Positions 1 through 8,974 of a stretch of DNA of 64,000 nucleotides are shown here, piece after piece; position 1 is the first letter of the stretch, and each line of letters begins with the position of its first letter. Under the pieces are notes generated by a model. That model was not told where the DNA came from. It made no database searches and saw only the letters and a list, made by a program, of their open reading frames with translations. Made by a program: the position numbers and the translations under genes. This DNA is from Lachnospiraceae bacterium (lineage in GTDB: Bacteria > Bacillota > Clostridia > Lachnospirales > Lachnospiraceae), in NCBI GenBank assembly GCA_021771695.1, contig JAETON010000006.1:1-64000 (forward strand), read 5' to 3'.

Positions 1-50
1 GCTTAGACAAGGGAGTGCCTAAGAACAAAATACCGCTTTAGACCTACGAA

Positions 51-73
51 AGCCCCAGCAAAAAGCCGGGGCT
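51..73. terminator. GC-rich hairpin, possible terminator at window edge
   Basis: A nine-position stem (AGCCCCAGC / GCCGGGGCT, one mismatch) closes an AAAAA loop. Neither side has a strong T-run, so direction is unclear. It probably belongs to a gene outside the window. I see no gene in the rest of 1-135. Confidence 0.35.
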
Positions 74-135
74 AATGTTTCAATTATTTTGGGACATTTT
101 CAAAAACGGTTGACACATGTTTTTTCAACTTCCAC

Positions 136-171
136 AAAAAAACAGCAGCTGTGAATTTTTTCGCAGCTGCT
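136..171 (-). terminator. Rho-independent terminator of the BFD-like gene
   Basis: On the minus strand a perfect stem AGCAGCTG / CAGCTGCT is followed by seven Ts. It lies 10 bases past the stop codon of the small [2Fe-2S] protein, so it most likely ends that transcript. Confidence 0.8.
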
Positions 172-181
172 ATAAAACGAA

Positions 182-358
182 TTAACCTTTTAATTCATTT
201 AACAAATCTTCGATTTCATCCATACAAGCACCGCATACGCTTCCTGCTCCTGTGATATCTTTAATAGCATCCGCAGTTGTTGCACCTTCTTCATAGGCAT
301 CCATAATCTGCCCGGCTGTTACGTCCATACAAGGGCAGATGATTTGTTCTCTATCCAT
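182..358 (-). CDS. BFD-like (2Fe-2S)-binding small protein
   Basis: A 58-residue protein that starts MDREQIICPC and ends in NELKG. The cysteine pattern C8-x-C10 and C42-x2-C45 is that of the bacterioferritin-associated ferredoxin (BFD) [2Fe-2S] domain, and here that domain is nearly the whole protein. The start is fixed by AAAGGAGG with an 8-base spacing. Stand-alone BFD-like proteins serve in electron transfer or iron handling, or act as small subunits of flavoprotein dehydrogenases; no such partner is next to it, so the actual role is unknown. A terminator follows directly, so it is the last gene of its transcript. Confidence 0.85.
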   Translation of the reverse strand: MDREQIICPCMDVTAGQIMDAYEEGATTADAIKDITGAGSVCGACMDEIEDLLNELKG

Positions 359-405
359 GTTATATACCTCCTTTTATAAAGGTATTATGAACATCCTATT
401 TAAAT

Positions 406-1545
406 TTATACGTCTTTTATGACTTTTTCCAATCCTTTTTTCTGAATCTGCTTATTTACAATCTCTTTTAGCAGCTGATACAATACAGAACAAATTGGAA
501 TACTAAAAAGCATACCAACAACACCAGCTGCATTTCCCCCAATCGTAACTGCAACAAGTACCCATATACCCGGAAGTCCTACGGAATTTCCTACTACGTG
601 CGGATAAATGACATTTCCTTCAAACTGCTGAACTACAACAAACATAATAATAAATATAACTGCCTGTTTCCAGTCAACTAATAAAATTAGAAATACACCA
701 ACCCAGCATCCAATAAATCCACCTACAATTGGAATTAGAGATGTTACACCAATGAATACAGCAATTAATACAGCATATGGCAGTCCAAGAACCTTCATAC
801 TTACAAAAATAAGAGTTCCTAGAATTACTGCTTCTGTACATTGGCCGGAAAGGAAATTAGAAAATGCCTGATTGGATAATCTGCCGACACGAATAATATA
901 TTTGACAACTCTTACCGGCAAAAATGCAAATAATAATTTTTTTACCTGATGTGCCAATGTTTCTTTTTTCATTAAAGCATTTAAAGAAAAAACAAGGCCA
1001 AGTACAAAACTTACAACTGCTTGTACAGCACCAGATACTACTGTAAATGTAGAATTTAGTAAACTTGCAGCCCACTTTTGCACAAATTCCATTAAATCTC
1101 CGCTGATTTTATTCCAGTCAAACTCCATTTGACGAATTACGTTATGTATCACTGGATTATTTTTTGAAATATTCTCCAAAAAATCCTGTATTTCACGTAC
1201 AAATCCCGGAATACTATTTGAAAGCTTATATAACGTGTCAACCAGTTCCGGAATAATCAAACCGCATACAAGTAAAAACACACCAATAATACAAGCAATG
1301 GCTGCGATCATACTCACTGCTCGTTTTCCTCTTTTCACCTTATTAAATACACGATTTTCAAAAAACCGCATTGGAACATTCATGATAAATGCAAGAAAAC
1401 TTCCCAAAATAAATGGGAAAGAAACAGAGGCAATATAAGAAACTCCATAAATTACATATTCCATATTACTTAATATTAAATATAATATAATGCCAAAAGC
1501 CACTAAAACAAACGGCGTTTTATCATTCTCCTTAAAAAACTTCAT
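406..1545 (-). CDS. AI-2E family transporter (permease)
   Basis: A 379-residue integral membrane protein of the AI-2E/PerM family (PF01594). It has paired hydrophobic segments at the N-terminus, a long amphipathic middle region, and a C-terminal block of membrane helices with the family's Gly/Pro-rich stretches (for example TSLIPIVGGFIG). The family was named for autoinducer-2 export, but members also include sodium-proton antiporters and permeases of unknown substrate, so the substrate is open here. The start at 1545 is chosen because AAAGGAG lies just upstream; a longer reading to 1602 has no ribosome site. A TATAAT lies just upstream, but no good -35 box was found. Confidence 0.88.
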   Translation of the reverse strand: MKFFKENDKTPFVLVAFGIILYLILSNMEYVIYGVSYIASVSFPFILGSFLAFIMNVPMRFFENRVFNKVKRGKRAVSMIAAIACIIGVFLLVCGLIIPELVDTLYKLSNSIPGFVREIQDFLENISKNNPVIHNVIRQMEFDWNKISGDLMEFVQKWAASLLNSTFTVVSGAVQAVVSFVLGLVFSLNALMKKETLAHQVKKLLFAFLPVRVVKYIIRVGRLSNQAFSNFLSGQCTEAVILGTLIFVSMKVLGLPYAVLIAVFIGVTSLIPIVGGFIGCWVGVFLILLVDWKQAVIFIIMFVVVQQFEGNVIYPHVVGNSVGLPGIWVLVAVTIGGNAAGVVGMLFSIPICSVLYQLLKEIVNKQIQKKGLEKVIKDV

Positions 1546-1671
1546 AAATCTTTTAACTCCTTTTATTGAAAGATAACACCCATTATAACCCTTTTCTCGC
1601 AAAAAAACATCTTAATTCAGAAAAATTTTACTTTTCTCTCTCATTCTAAACATTCTATCAATATTCAATGT

Positions 1672-1703
1672 AAAAAGGAGACTGTCAAAAACAGCCTCCT
1701 TTT
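1672..1703 (-). terminator. Rho-independent terminator downstream of the 6S RNA
   Basis: AAAAGGAG-x-CTG pairs with CAG-x-CTCCTTTT (11 pairs, one mismatch). On the minus strand the stem runs into a T-tract. It lies about 30 bases past the 3' end of the 6S RNA and separates it from the AI-2E gene. Confidence 0.75.
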
Positions 1704-1734
1704 CCTCTTTTGTATCTTATGATTTATCTTTCGT

Positions 1735-1921
1735 TATACCCGGAGATGCCGGTCTCGCAATTTTGACGCCTAGCTAAGCTAGGTGGGTTTTCTCAATAAA
1801 CGTTCTGCCGTCCCCGCTCATGGAGGGCATGACATCCGGTTCATTATACGAAATCCCATGATAAATAAATGTAGGTTCAAAATAGCAAGTTATCGCACAC
1901 CCCAGGCCGTCTCTTTCATTT
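1735..1921 (-). ncRNA. ssrS: 6S RNA (regulator of RNA polymerase)
   Basis: This 430-base gap has no credible ORF. The minus-strand RNA folds as one long interrupted rod. The closing stem pairs CCTGGGGTGTGC with GCATCTCCGGG. The next pairs CTTGCtATTTTGA with TCAAAATtGCGAG. After a large asymmetric central bubble come TGGGATTTC / GAAAACCCA and an apical TGCCCTCC / GGGG..GGCA hairpin. The 3' side of the bubble carries a small hairpin, CCTAGCTTAGCTAGG. A rod with a central bubble mimicking an open promoter is the hallmark of 6S RNA, which binds the housekeeping RNA polymerase holoenzyme. A consensus promoter lies immediately upstream and a terminator downstream. Ends are estimated from promoter and stem. 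Confidence 0.8.
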
Positions 1922-1928
1922 TATATTT

Positions 1929-1957
1929 ATTATACTGTAAGTATGCTTGTTTTTCAA
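1929..1957 (-). promoter_or_regulatory. Sigma-A promoter of the 6S RNA
   Basis: Minus-strand TTGAAA, a 17-base spacer and TATAAT. Predicted transcription start is near 1921, at the base of the 6S rod. Confidence 0.8.
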
Positions 1958-1976
1958 GCCATCCATACATGAAATT

Positions 1977-2567
1977 CTATCCAATATGAATGGTTTCTGT
2001 CTTACGAAAAGGAGAAATTTTATCATAACCGCTGATATCTTTCTTTAAATCCTTTTTTAAATACTGATAAGTTTTTTCTTCTCCTTTTTGGGCATACATC
2101 GTAAGCAGCATTGTCAGATAGTCTCTGGAAGCTTCATTCATGATCGTTGCCCCAATTCCTTTGTTAAAGTATTCCAACGGACTTTCTTTCGTAAACTTCC
2201 TGCCATTGTATATCTTCCCGGCACTGACACGATCTACAAACATTTCTGCCATATATTTTTTGGGAATTTTCATTCCGACCAATCCCTTTTGATTTTTGTC
2301 CAAACTGTAATCAATCCAATATTCAAAATGATGTTTATTACGTCCTTTATGATGCAGCCACGCTCTAGATACACCTTTTTCCATTCGTTCTCCATTATTT
2401 GGACTGGCCGTACCTCTATAATAAATGGCACCTGGAATAAATTCTGTTGGAGTATATTTGGACATGTCATGCATTAGTCCTTGATAATATAATCCCAATT
2501 TAAAACATCCTTTTGCCACATATATTTTATGTTTTGTAATTGTCTTAAAATGTCCAAGAATATTCAT
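1977..2567 (-). CDS. DUF5662 family protein
   Basis: A 196-residue soluble protein. It matches my memory of the DUF5662 family, common in Firmicutes and phages, of unknown function. Visible features are a histidine/aspartate-rich N-terminal half (HDMSKYTPTEF near residues 33-43 and a cluster HHKGRNKHHFEYW near 72-84), suggestive of metal binding, and a basic C-terminus. GAGGTG 8 bases upstream of ATG supports the start. It lies between the 6S RNA and gltD with no functional link to either. Confident in the family, not in any activity. Confidence 0.75.
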   Translation of the reverse strand: MNILGHFKTITKHKIYVAKGCFKLGLYYQGLMHDMSKYTPTEFIPGAIYYRGTASPNNGERMEKGVSRAWLHHKGRNKHHFEYWIDYSLDKNQKGLVGMKIPKKYMAEMFVDRVSAGKIYNGRKFTKESPLEYFNKGIGATIMNEASRDYLTMLLTMYAQKGEEKTYQYLKKDLKKDISGYDKISPFRKTETIHIG

Positions 2568-2593
2568 CGTATAACACCTCTAATACGTCACTT

Positions 2594-2631
2594 ACAGCAT
2601 TTTCAAACAAATTCCTGCTTGAAAATGCTGT
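2594..2631. repeat. Perfect 13-bp inverted repeat downstream of gltD
   Basis: ACAGCATTTTCAA and TTGAAAATGCTGT flank a 12-base loop. It lies 20 bases past the gltD stop. No T-run follows on the minus strand, so it may be an RNA-stabilising hairpin or a weak terminator rather than a classic Rho-independent one. Confidence 0.6.
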
Positions 2632-2650
2632 ATTCTGCTGACTTATAAAA

Positions 2651-4135
2651 TTATAAATTCGTATAGCCCATTAACTGATTGTCTACTTCTCTTGCCACAT
2701 CTCTTCCTTCACGGATTGCCCATACAACCAATGACTGTCCTCGGTGCATATCTCCTGCTGTAAATACATTTTTTACATTCGTTGCAAAACTGTCTGGAGA
2801 CGTTGCAACGTTGGTTCTTTCATTTACTTTTACTCCAAAAGCATTGGTTACATAGCTCTCACTTCCAAGAAATCCTGCTGCAATCAATACCAAATCTGCC
2901 GGAATTTCTTTTTCGGAACCAGCCACCGGTACCATTGCCATTCTTCCTGTTTTTTCATCTTTTTTACTTTCCAAAGTAACCAAAACAGCTTTGTTGACTT
3001 CACCTTTTTTATTCATTTTGAACGCTTTCACTGTTGTTTGATAAATTCTTGGATCATGTCCAAATACTGCAATGGCTTCTTCCTGACCATAGTCTGTTTT
3101 GCAGACTCTCGGCCATTCCGGCCAAGGATTATTCTCTGCACGTTCATCTGGCAGTTTTGGCATCATTTCCAGCTGTGTTACACTTTTGGCTCCATGACGG
3201 ATGGATGTTCCAACACAGTCATTTCCAGTATCACCGCCTCCGATTACAATCACATGTTTCCCTTTGGCAGAAATATATTTGTTATCTTTTAAATTGGAAT
3301 CCAGTAAGCTCTTTGTTGTAGCTTTTAAGAAATCTACCGCATAATAGATTCCTTTCGCCTCTCGTCCCGGTACTTCAATATTTCTAGGATTGGAAGAACC
3401 ACAGGCAAGAATCACTGCATCATATTCTTTTTTCAACTGTTCCGGCTTGATATCTTTTCCAACATCTGTATTTGCCACAAAACGAATTCCTTCTTCTTCC
3501 ATAATTTTCAGCTTTCGTTCTACAATATGCTTTTCCAATTTCATATTTGGAATCCCATACATTAAAAGTCCGCCGAAACGGTCAGAACGTTCATAAACTG
3601 TTACATCATGGCCTCTTTTATTTAATGAATTGGCAGCAGAAAGACCGGCAGGACCGGAACCAATAACTGCCACTTTCTTTCCTGTACGGAATTTTGGCGG
3701 TACTGCTTTCGCCAAACCATTGGCATATCCATATTCGATGATACTCAACTCATTTTGTTTCGAGCAGACTGGATCACCATCCAATCCGCAGGTACATGCA
3801 TTTTCGCAAAGTGCCGGGCAGACACGTCCGGTAAACTCTGGAAACGGATTGGTCTTTTTCAATCTCCGAAATGCCTGTTCCCAGTTTCCGGTATAAATCA
3901 AATCATTCCATTCCGGAACTAAATTATTTAACGGACATCCAGATGCCATCCCATTCAATACCTGACCGGACTGACAAAATGGCACACCACAGTCCATACA
4001 TCTGGCACCTTGTTTCTGCTGTTCTTCTTTGGAAAGAGGAACATGAAATTCATTAAAATGTTTGATTCTTTCTTTTGGAGATTCTGCCTGGGCATCTTCT
4101 CTCATATAATCTAAAAATCCAGTTGGTTTTCCCAT
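2651..4135 (-). CDS. gltD: Glutamate synthase small subunit (NADPH)
   Basis: A 494-residue flavoprotein beta subunit that passes electrons from NAD(P)H through FAD and Fe-S clusters to GltB, for making two glutamates from glutamine and 2-oxoglutarate. The N-terminal Fe-S domain has C-x2-C and C-x3-C type clusters (RCMDCGVPFC; CPALCENACTCG). It is followed by the FAD-binding GSGPAG motif near 159, a NAD(P)H-binding GGGDTGND motif near 300, and a C-terminal GDMHRG FAD contact. Length matches the family. It lies 12 bases after gltB with its own AGGAGGAGG site, so the two are co-transcribed. Confidence 0.97.
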   Translation of the reverse strand: MGKPTGFLDYMREDAQAESPKERIKHFNEFHVPLSKEEQQKQGARCMDCGVPFCQSGQVLNGMASGCPLNNLVPEWNDLIYTGNWEQAFRRLKKTNPFPEFTGRVCPALCENACTCGLDGDPVCSKQNELSIIEYGYANGLAKAVPPKFRTGKKVAVIGSGPAGLSAANSLNKRGHDVTVYERSDRFGGLLMYGIPNMKLEKHIVERKLKIMEEEGIRFVANTDVGKDIKPEQLKKEYDAVILACGSSNPRNIEVPGREAKGIYYAVDFLKATTKSLLDSNLKDNKYISAKGKHVIVIGGGDTGNDCVGTSIRHGAKSVTQLEMMPKLPDERAENNPWPEWPRVCKTDYGQEEAIAVFGHDPRIYQTTVKAFKMNKKGEVNKAVLVTLESKKDEKTGRMAMVPVAGSEKEIPADLVLIAAGFLGSESYVTNAFGVKVNERTNVATSPDSFATNVKNVFTAGDMHRGQSLVVWAIREGRDVAREVDNQLMGYTNL

Positions 4136-4147
4136 AAGTTCCTCCTC

Positions 4148-7100
4148 CTAATTCTGTCCATTTGCATTCATGTAAAATGCTTCAATCTGTGCTTGTTCAC
4201 TGCTGAGTCCGCGTTCTTCCATTTGTACAATCAAATTCTGCATTTTCTTATAGTCATTTGGCATAATCTTTTTGAATTTCGGCAGATAATCTCCTAAGTT
4301 GCGAAGAATTTCTTTTCCTTTTTCAGAATTTGTATATGCCACATGCTCTTTCAGCATTTCCTTTACTTCCATAACATCATATTTAGATGTTACATTTTCA
4401 ATAGCTACCATTTCCTTATTCAAGTTCATATATAACTTACTTTCTTCATCCAGTACATAAGCAATTCCGCCGCTCATACCTGCAGCAAAGTTTTTACCGG
4501 TTGGTCCAAGTACCAAAACACGTCCGCCGGTCATATATTCACATCCATGATCTCCAACACCTTCTACAACTGCTGTTGCTCCTGAATTACGAACACAGAA
4601 ACGTTCTCCGGCAATACCATTGATATAAGCTTTTCCACTGGTTGCTCCATATAAAGCTACGTTTCCTACAATAATATTATCTTCCGCTTTAAATTTCACT
4701 CCCTTTGGAGGACAGAGAACCAGCTTACCTCCGGATAAACCTTTTCCAAAGTAGTCATTACTGTCTCCAACCAGCTGCAATGTCAATCCCTTTGGAATAA
4801 ATGCACCGAAACTTTGTCCTCCGGCACCGTTACATTTTACTGTGTAAGTATCATCTTCCAATGTCTGTTCTCCCCATTTTCGGGTAATTTCTGCACCAAA
4901 CATTGTTCCAAAGGTACGGTCAATATTGGTTACATCAATTTCAATACTCTTCTTTTGTTTTTTATCCAATGCCGTTTTTAACTGTTTCATCAGGACCTTT
5001 TCATCTGCTGTTTCATTCAGTTTAAAATCATATACATTCTTATGATGATAATCAATCTTTTCTGCTTTTACAAAAGCAGGATTTAAAATACGGGATAAAT
5101 CTACATGTTTTTCTTCTGCTGCATGATTTGGTCTTAATAAATCGGTACGTCCAACCAGCTCATCCACAGTTGCTACCCCTAATTTTGCCATGTATTCTCT
5201 TAATTCCTGTGCAATAAAGCGCATGAAATTCATGACATATTCCGGTTTTCCTTTGAAACGTTTTCTTAATTCCGGATTCTGTGTTGCCACACCAACCGGA
5301 CAAGTATCCAGATTACATACACGCATCATGACACATCCAAGAGTTACAAGCGGTGCCGTTGCGAATCCAAACTCCTCTGCTCCAAGCATGGCTGCGATGG
5401 CAACATCACGTCCGCTCATCAGTTTTCCATCCGTTTCTACGATAACTTTATTACGAAGATTGTTCATCAACAGATTCTGATGTGCTTCTGCAAGACCAAG
5501 CTCCCATGGAAGACCTGCATTGTAAATGGAATTTCTAGGAGCAGCTCCTGTACCTCCGTCATAACCGGAAATTAAAATAACCTGTGCTCCTGCTTTGGCA
5601 ACACCGGATGCAACCGTACCAACACCTGCTTCAGATACCAGTTTTACAGAAATCCTTGCATCTTTATTCGCATTCTTACAATCGTAAATCAACTGTGCCA
5701 AGTCCTCGATAGAATAAATGTCATGATGAGGCGGTGGTGAAATCAATCCTACACCAGCGGTTGAATGACGTGTTTTTGCAATCCAAGGATAAACTTTCTT
5801 TCCTGGTAAATGTCCGCCTTCTCCCGGCTTTGCACCCTGTGCCATCTTAATCTGAATTTCTTTCGCACTTACCAAATATTCGCTGGTAACACCAAATCGT
5901 CCGGAGGCAATCTGTTTGATTGCGGAACAGCGGTTTAAACCGTCTCTTCCAATAGTCAGTCTTTCTGGCCTTTCTCCACCTTCTCCACTGTTGGACTTTC
6001 CACCCAATTTATTCATAGCAATCGCTAAAGTTTCATGGGCTTCTCCAGAAATAGATCCATAAGACATGGCACCTGTTTTAAAACGTTTGACAATGGAATC
6101 TACACTTTCAACTTTATCAATCGGAATTCCTTTTTTCGGATAATTAAATTCCATCAATCCCCGCAGGTTTCCAGGTTCTAATTCCTGATCGATCATATGT
6201 GTATATTCTTTGAATAATTCATAGTTTCCTGTTCTGGCTGCTGTCTGCAATGTATGAATGGTTCTTGGATTATATAAATGCTGTTCTTTTCCGCTTCGAT
6301 ATTTATGGCTTCCTGCACTTTCCAGTGTTAAATCATTTTCCAGTCCAAGAGGATCAAAAGCTGCTGTATGCCTTGCATCAATATCATCCTCCAAATCTTT
6401 CAAAGAAATACCCTCTACACGGCTGACAGTGTTGGTAAAATATTTGTTCACTACATCTGAATTAATACCAATTGCCTCAAAAATCTGTGATCCCTGATAA
6501 GACTGAATGGTAGATATACCCATTTTAGAAGCAATTTTCACAATTCCATGAAGGATTGCATTGGTATAATCTTCTACTGCTGCATAATAATCTTTATGAA
6601 GCATATTTTCATCTAAAAGTTTTTGAATACTCTGCAGTGCCAGATAAGGATTCACTGCACAAGCGCCATAACCAAGCAGGGTTGCAAAATGATGAACCTC
6701 TCTTGGTTCCCCGCTCTCTAAAATCAATGCAACAGAGGTACGTCTCTTTGTACGGATCAAATGCTGATGCATTGCGGATACTGCTAACAGTGACGGCATT
6801 GCCACATGGTTTTCATCAACTCCGCGGTCAGATAAAATAATAATATTTGCTCCATCACGGTACGCTCTGTCCGCCTCTACAAACAAACGATCTAAGGCTT
6901 TTTCTAAAGAAGTATTCTTATAATATATAATCGGAAGTTCTACAACCTTAAATCCTTCCTGATTCATATTTTTAATTTTTAATAAATCTGTATCGGTAAG
7001 AATTGGATTGTGTACTTTCAACACACGGCAGTTTTCCGGTTTTTCATCCAGAATATTCCCTTCTTTTCCAACATAAATCGTTGTAGAAGTTACCAATTCC

Positions 7101-8689
7101 TCTCGAATTGCATCAATCGGCGGATTCGTAACCTGTGCAAACAGCTGTTTAAAATAATTAAACAGCGGCTGATGTTTCTTAGATAATACAGCCAGCGGTG
7201 TATCTGTTCCCATTGCTGCAATTGCCTCAGAACCATTTAATGCCATCGGCTGAATGGTTGTTTTAATTTCTTCATAAGTATATCCGAAAGCTTTCAGCAT
7301 CTTTTCCCGTTCTTCACTTCCATAAGAAGGAACCGGTTTATTTGGAATCTTCATATTTTTCAATTCCAGCAAATTGCTGTCCAGCCATTCACCATAAGGC
7401 TCTTTCTTCGCATATTTTTCTTTCACAATGTCATCTGCAATTACTTTTCCCTGTACTGTATCTACCAGAAGCATTCTTCCCGGACGAAGTCTTTCTTTCA
7501 TAACAATCTTTGTTGGATCAATATCCAAAACACCAATTTCAGAAGATAAAATCAATTGGTCATCGTCGGTAATATAATATCTGGATGGACGCAGTCCATT
7601 ACGGTCAAGCACTGCTCCTACCTGGTCTCCATCCGTAAACAAGATAGATGCAGGTCCGTCCCACGGTTCCATCATCGTTGCATAATACTGATAGAAATCA
7701 CGTTTTTCCGGTGTAATGACTTTGTTATTCTCCCATGGTTCCGGAATGGTAATCATCACTGCATGAGGTAAATCCATACCACTCATAACAAGGAATTCCA
7801 ATGTATTATCCAATCTTGCAGAATCGGAACCATTTGGATTTACTACCGGGATCAGCTTATGCATCTCATTTTTCAAGTATTCTGATTCCATATTTTCTTC
7901 ACGGGCAAGCATCTTATCTGCATTTCCTCGAATGGTGTTAATCTCACCATTATGCACAATGAAACGGTAAGGATGTGCTTTTTCCCAGCTTGGGGTTGTA
8001 TTTGTACTAAAACGGGAATGAACCAAAGCAATGGCTGATTCATAGGCTGTATCTTGTAAATCCTTAAAGAATGTACGGAGCTGTCCTACTAAAAACATAC
8101 CTTTATATACAATGGTACGGCTGGATAGGGAAACTACATAAGAATCTTCATTACTTTGCTCAAATACTTTTCTTGCAATATATAATTTACGGTCAAAATC
8201 AAGTCCCTTTTTCACATCAGCAGGTTTCTTTACAAATCCTTGAAGAATTTTCGGCATACATTCTAATGCCTTTTTCCCAAGAACCCCCGCATCCGTCGGA
8301 ACCTCTCTCCATCCAAGAAAAGTCATTCCCTCTTTCTCTACAATGATTTCAAACATCTTCTTTGCTTGGCGGAGCCTTAATTCATCATTCGGAAAGAAAA
8401 ACATTCCAATTCCGTATTCTCTTTCATTTCCAATTTCTATTCCTGCTTCCTTACACGCTTTTGTAAAAAATTTATGAGAAATCTGAAGCATGATACCAAC
8501 ACCATCTCCAGTCTCCCCAGCTGCATCCTTCCCAGCTCTATGTTCCAACGTCTCAACGATCTTTAGAGCATTGTCAACGGTCTGGTGATTCTTTACACCT
8601 TTAATATTGACACATGCACCGATACCACAGTTGTCATGTTCAAAGCTTGGATCGTATAATCCCGGCGTCTGATTCATCTGATTCGTCAT
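4148..8689 (-). CDS. gltB: Glutamate synthase large subunit
   Basis: A 1513-residue alpha subunit of assimilatory glutamate synthase (GOGAT). A short propeptide precedes Cys21 (HDNCGIGA), the class II glutamine amidotransferase nucleophile exposed by processing. Then come the central domain, the FMN-binding synthase domain (GGKSNSGEGGE, GYDGGTGAAP), the 3Fe-4S cysteines (CVMMRVCNLDTCPVG) and the C-terminal beta-helix GXGXG domain. Family length is normal and all key parts are present. The operon is gltB-gltD, driven by a good sigma-A promoter at 8732-8760 with a palindromic regulatory site just upstream. It provides the main ammonium-assimilation route together with glutamine synthetase, which is not in the window. 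Confidence 0.97.
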   Translation of the reverse strand: MTNQMNQTPGLYDPSFEHDNCGIGACVNIKGVKNHQTVDNALKIVETLEHRAGKDAAGETGDGVGIMLQISHKFFTKACKEAGIEIGNEREYGIGMFFFPNDELRLRQAKKMFEIIVEKEGMTFLGWREVPTDAGVLGKKALECMPKILQGFVKKPADVKKGLDFDRKLYIARKVFEQSNEDSYVVSLSSRTIVYKGMFLVGQLRTFFKDLQDTAYESAIALVHSRFSTNTTPSWEKAHPYRFIVHNGEINTIRGNADKMLAREENMESEYLKNEMHKLIPVVNPNGSDSARLDNTLEFLVMSGMDLPHAVMITIPEPWENNKVITPEKRDFYQYYATMMEPWDGPASILFTDGDQVGAVLDRNGLRPSRYYITDDDQLILSSEIGVLDIDPTKIVMKERLRPGRMLLVDTVQGKVIADDIVKEKYAKKEPYGEWLDSNLLELKNMKIPNKPVPSYGSEEREKMLKAFGYTYEEIKTTIQPMALNGSEAIAAMGTDTPLAVLSKKHQPLFNYFKQLFAQVTNPPIDAIREELVTSTTIYVGKEGNILDEKPENCRVLKVHNPILTDTDLLKIKNMNQEGFKVVELPIIYYKNTSLEKALDRLFVEADRAYRDGANIIILSDRGVDENHVAMPSLLAVSAMHQHLIRTKRRTSVALILESGEPREVHHFATLLGYGACAVNPYLALQSIQKLLDENMLHKDYYAAVEDYTNAILHGIVKIASKMGISTIQSYQGSQIFEAIGINSDVVNKYFTNTVSRVEGISLKDLEDDIDARHTAAFDPLGLENDLTLESAGSHKYRSGKEQHLYNPRTIHTLQTAARTGNYELFKEYTHMIDQELEPGNLRGLMEFNYPKKGIPIDKVESVDSIVKRFKTGAMSYGSISGEAHETLAIAMNKLGGKSNSGEGGERPERLTIGRDGLNRCSAIKQIASGRFGVTSEYLVSAKEIQIKMAQGAKPGEGGHLPGKKVYPWIAKTRHSTAGVGLISPPPHHDIYSIEDLAQLIYDCKNANKDARISVKLVSEAGVGTVASGVAKAGAQVILISGYDGGTGAAPRNSIYNAGLPWELGLAEAHQNLLMNNLRNKVIVETDGKLMSGRDVAIAAMLGAEEFGFATAPLVTLGCVMMRVCNLDTCPVGVATQNPELRKRFKGKPEYVMNFMRFIAQELREYMAKLGVATVDELVGRTDLLRPNHAAEEKHVDLSRILNPAFVKAEKIDYHHKNVYDFKLNETADEKVLMKQLKTALDKKQKKSIEIDVTNIDRTFGTMFGAEITRKWGEQTLEDDTYTVKCNGAGGQSFGAFIPKGLTLQLVGDSNDYFGKGLSGGKLVLCPPKGVKFKAEDNIIVGNVALYGATSGKAYINGIAGERFCVRNSGATAVVEGVGDHGCEYMTGGRVLVLGPTGKNFAAGMSGGIAYVLDEESKLYMNLNKEMVAIENVTSKYDVMEVKEMLKEHVAYTNSEKGKEILRNLGDYLPKFKKIMPNDYKKMQNLIVQMEERGLSSEQAQIEAFYMNANGQN

Positions 8690-8731
8690 CTTCTCTCATC
8701 CTTTCAGTGTTCTTCCTTCTTGTTGTTGTCT

Positions 8732-8760
8732 ATCATACATAAATTTTTTCTATTTGTAAA
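8732..8760 (-). promoter_or_regulatory. Sigma-A promoter of gltBD
   Basis: Minus-strand TTTACA, a 17-base spacer and TATGAT. Transcription is predicted to start near 8725, giving a leader of about 35 bases. Confidence 0.75.
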
Positions 8761-8771
8761 GAAAAAAATTC

Positions 8772-8829
8772 TTAAATTATCAGTTAATAAGATAATTTAA
8801 TATTTTTCAGCTAAATTATCAGTTAATAA
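8772..8829. promoter_or_regulatory. Palindromic operator plus repeated half-site upstream of gltBD
   Basis: TTAAATTATC-N9-GATAATTTAA at 8772-8800 is a perfect 10-9-10 palindrome. The left arm and spacer, TAAATTATCAGTTAATAA, recur exactly at 8812-8829, 39 bases from the first copy. The palindrome is centred about 60 bases upstream of the gltBD start, where activators of the LysR type (such as GltC) usually bind. The regulator itself is not in the window, so that link is inferred. Confidence 0.6.
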
Positions 8830-8902
8830 TTGAATTTTTTTCAATATTTTTATGGTACGCAAAGATAATCAAAAAAATCTTATCCAAAGCTTTTTCTTTG
8901 GG

Positions 8903-8931
8903 TTGAGTTATATCTTATTTTGTATTATACT
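8903..8931 (+). promoter_or_regulatory. Sigma-A promoter of the MATE gene
   Basis: Plus-strand TTGAGT, a 17-base spacer and TATACT. Transcription would start near 8938. That rules out the upstream in-frame ATG at 8852 as the translation start. Confidence 0.7.
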
Positions 8932-8974
8932 AAATATTAATACTATTATTAGAAAGTTGAGGATAAAACCAGTT

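Noticed and set aside
1783..1989. Plus-strand ORF of 68 codons
   Set aside because: It lies across the 6S RNA and its promoter, has no ribosome site and no family resemblance.
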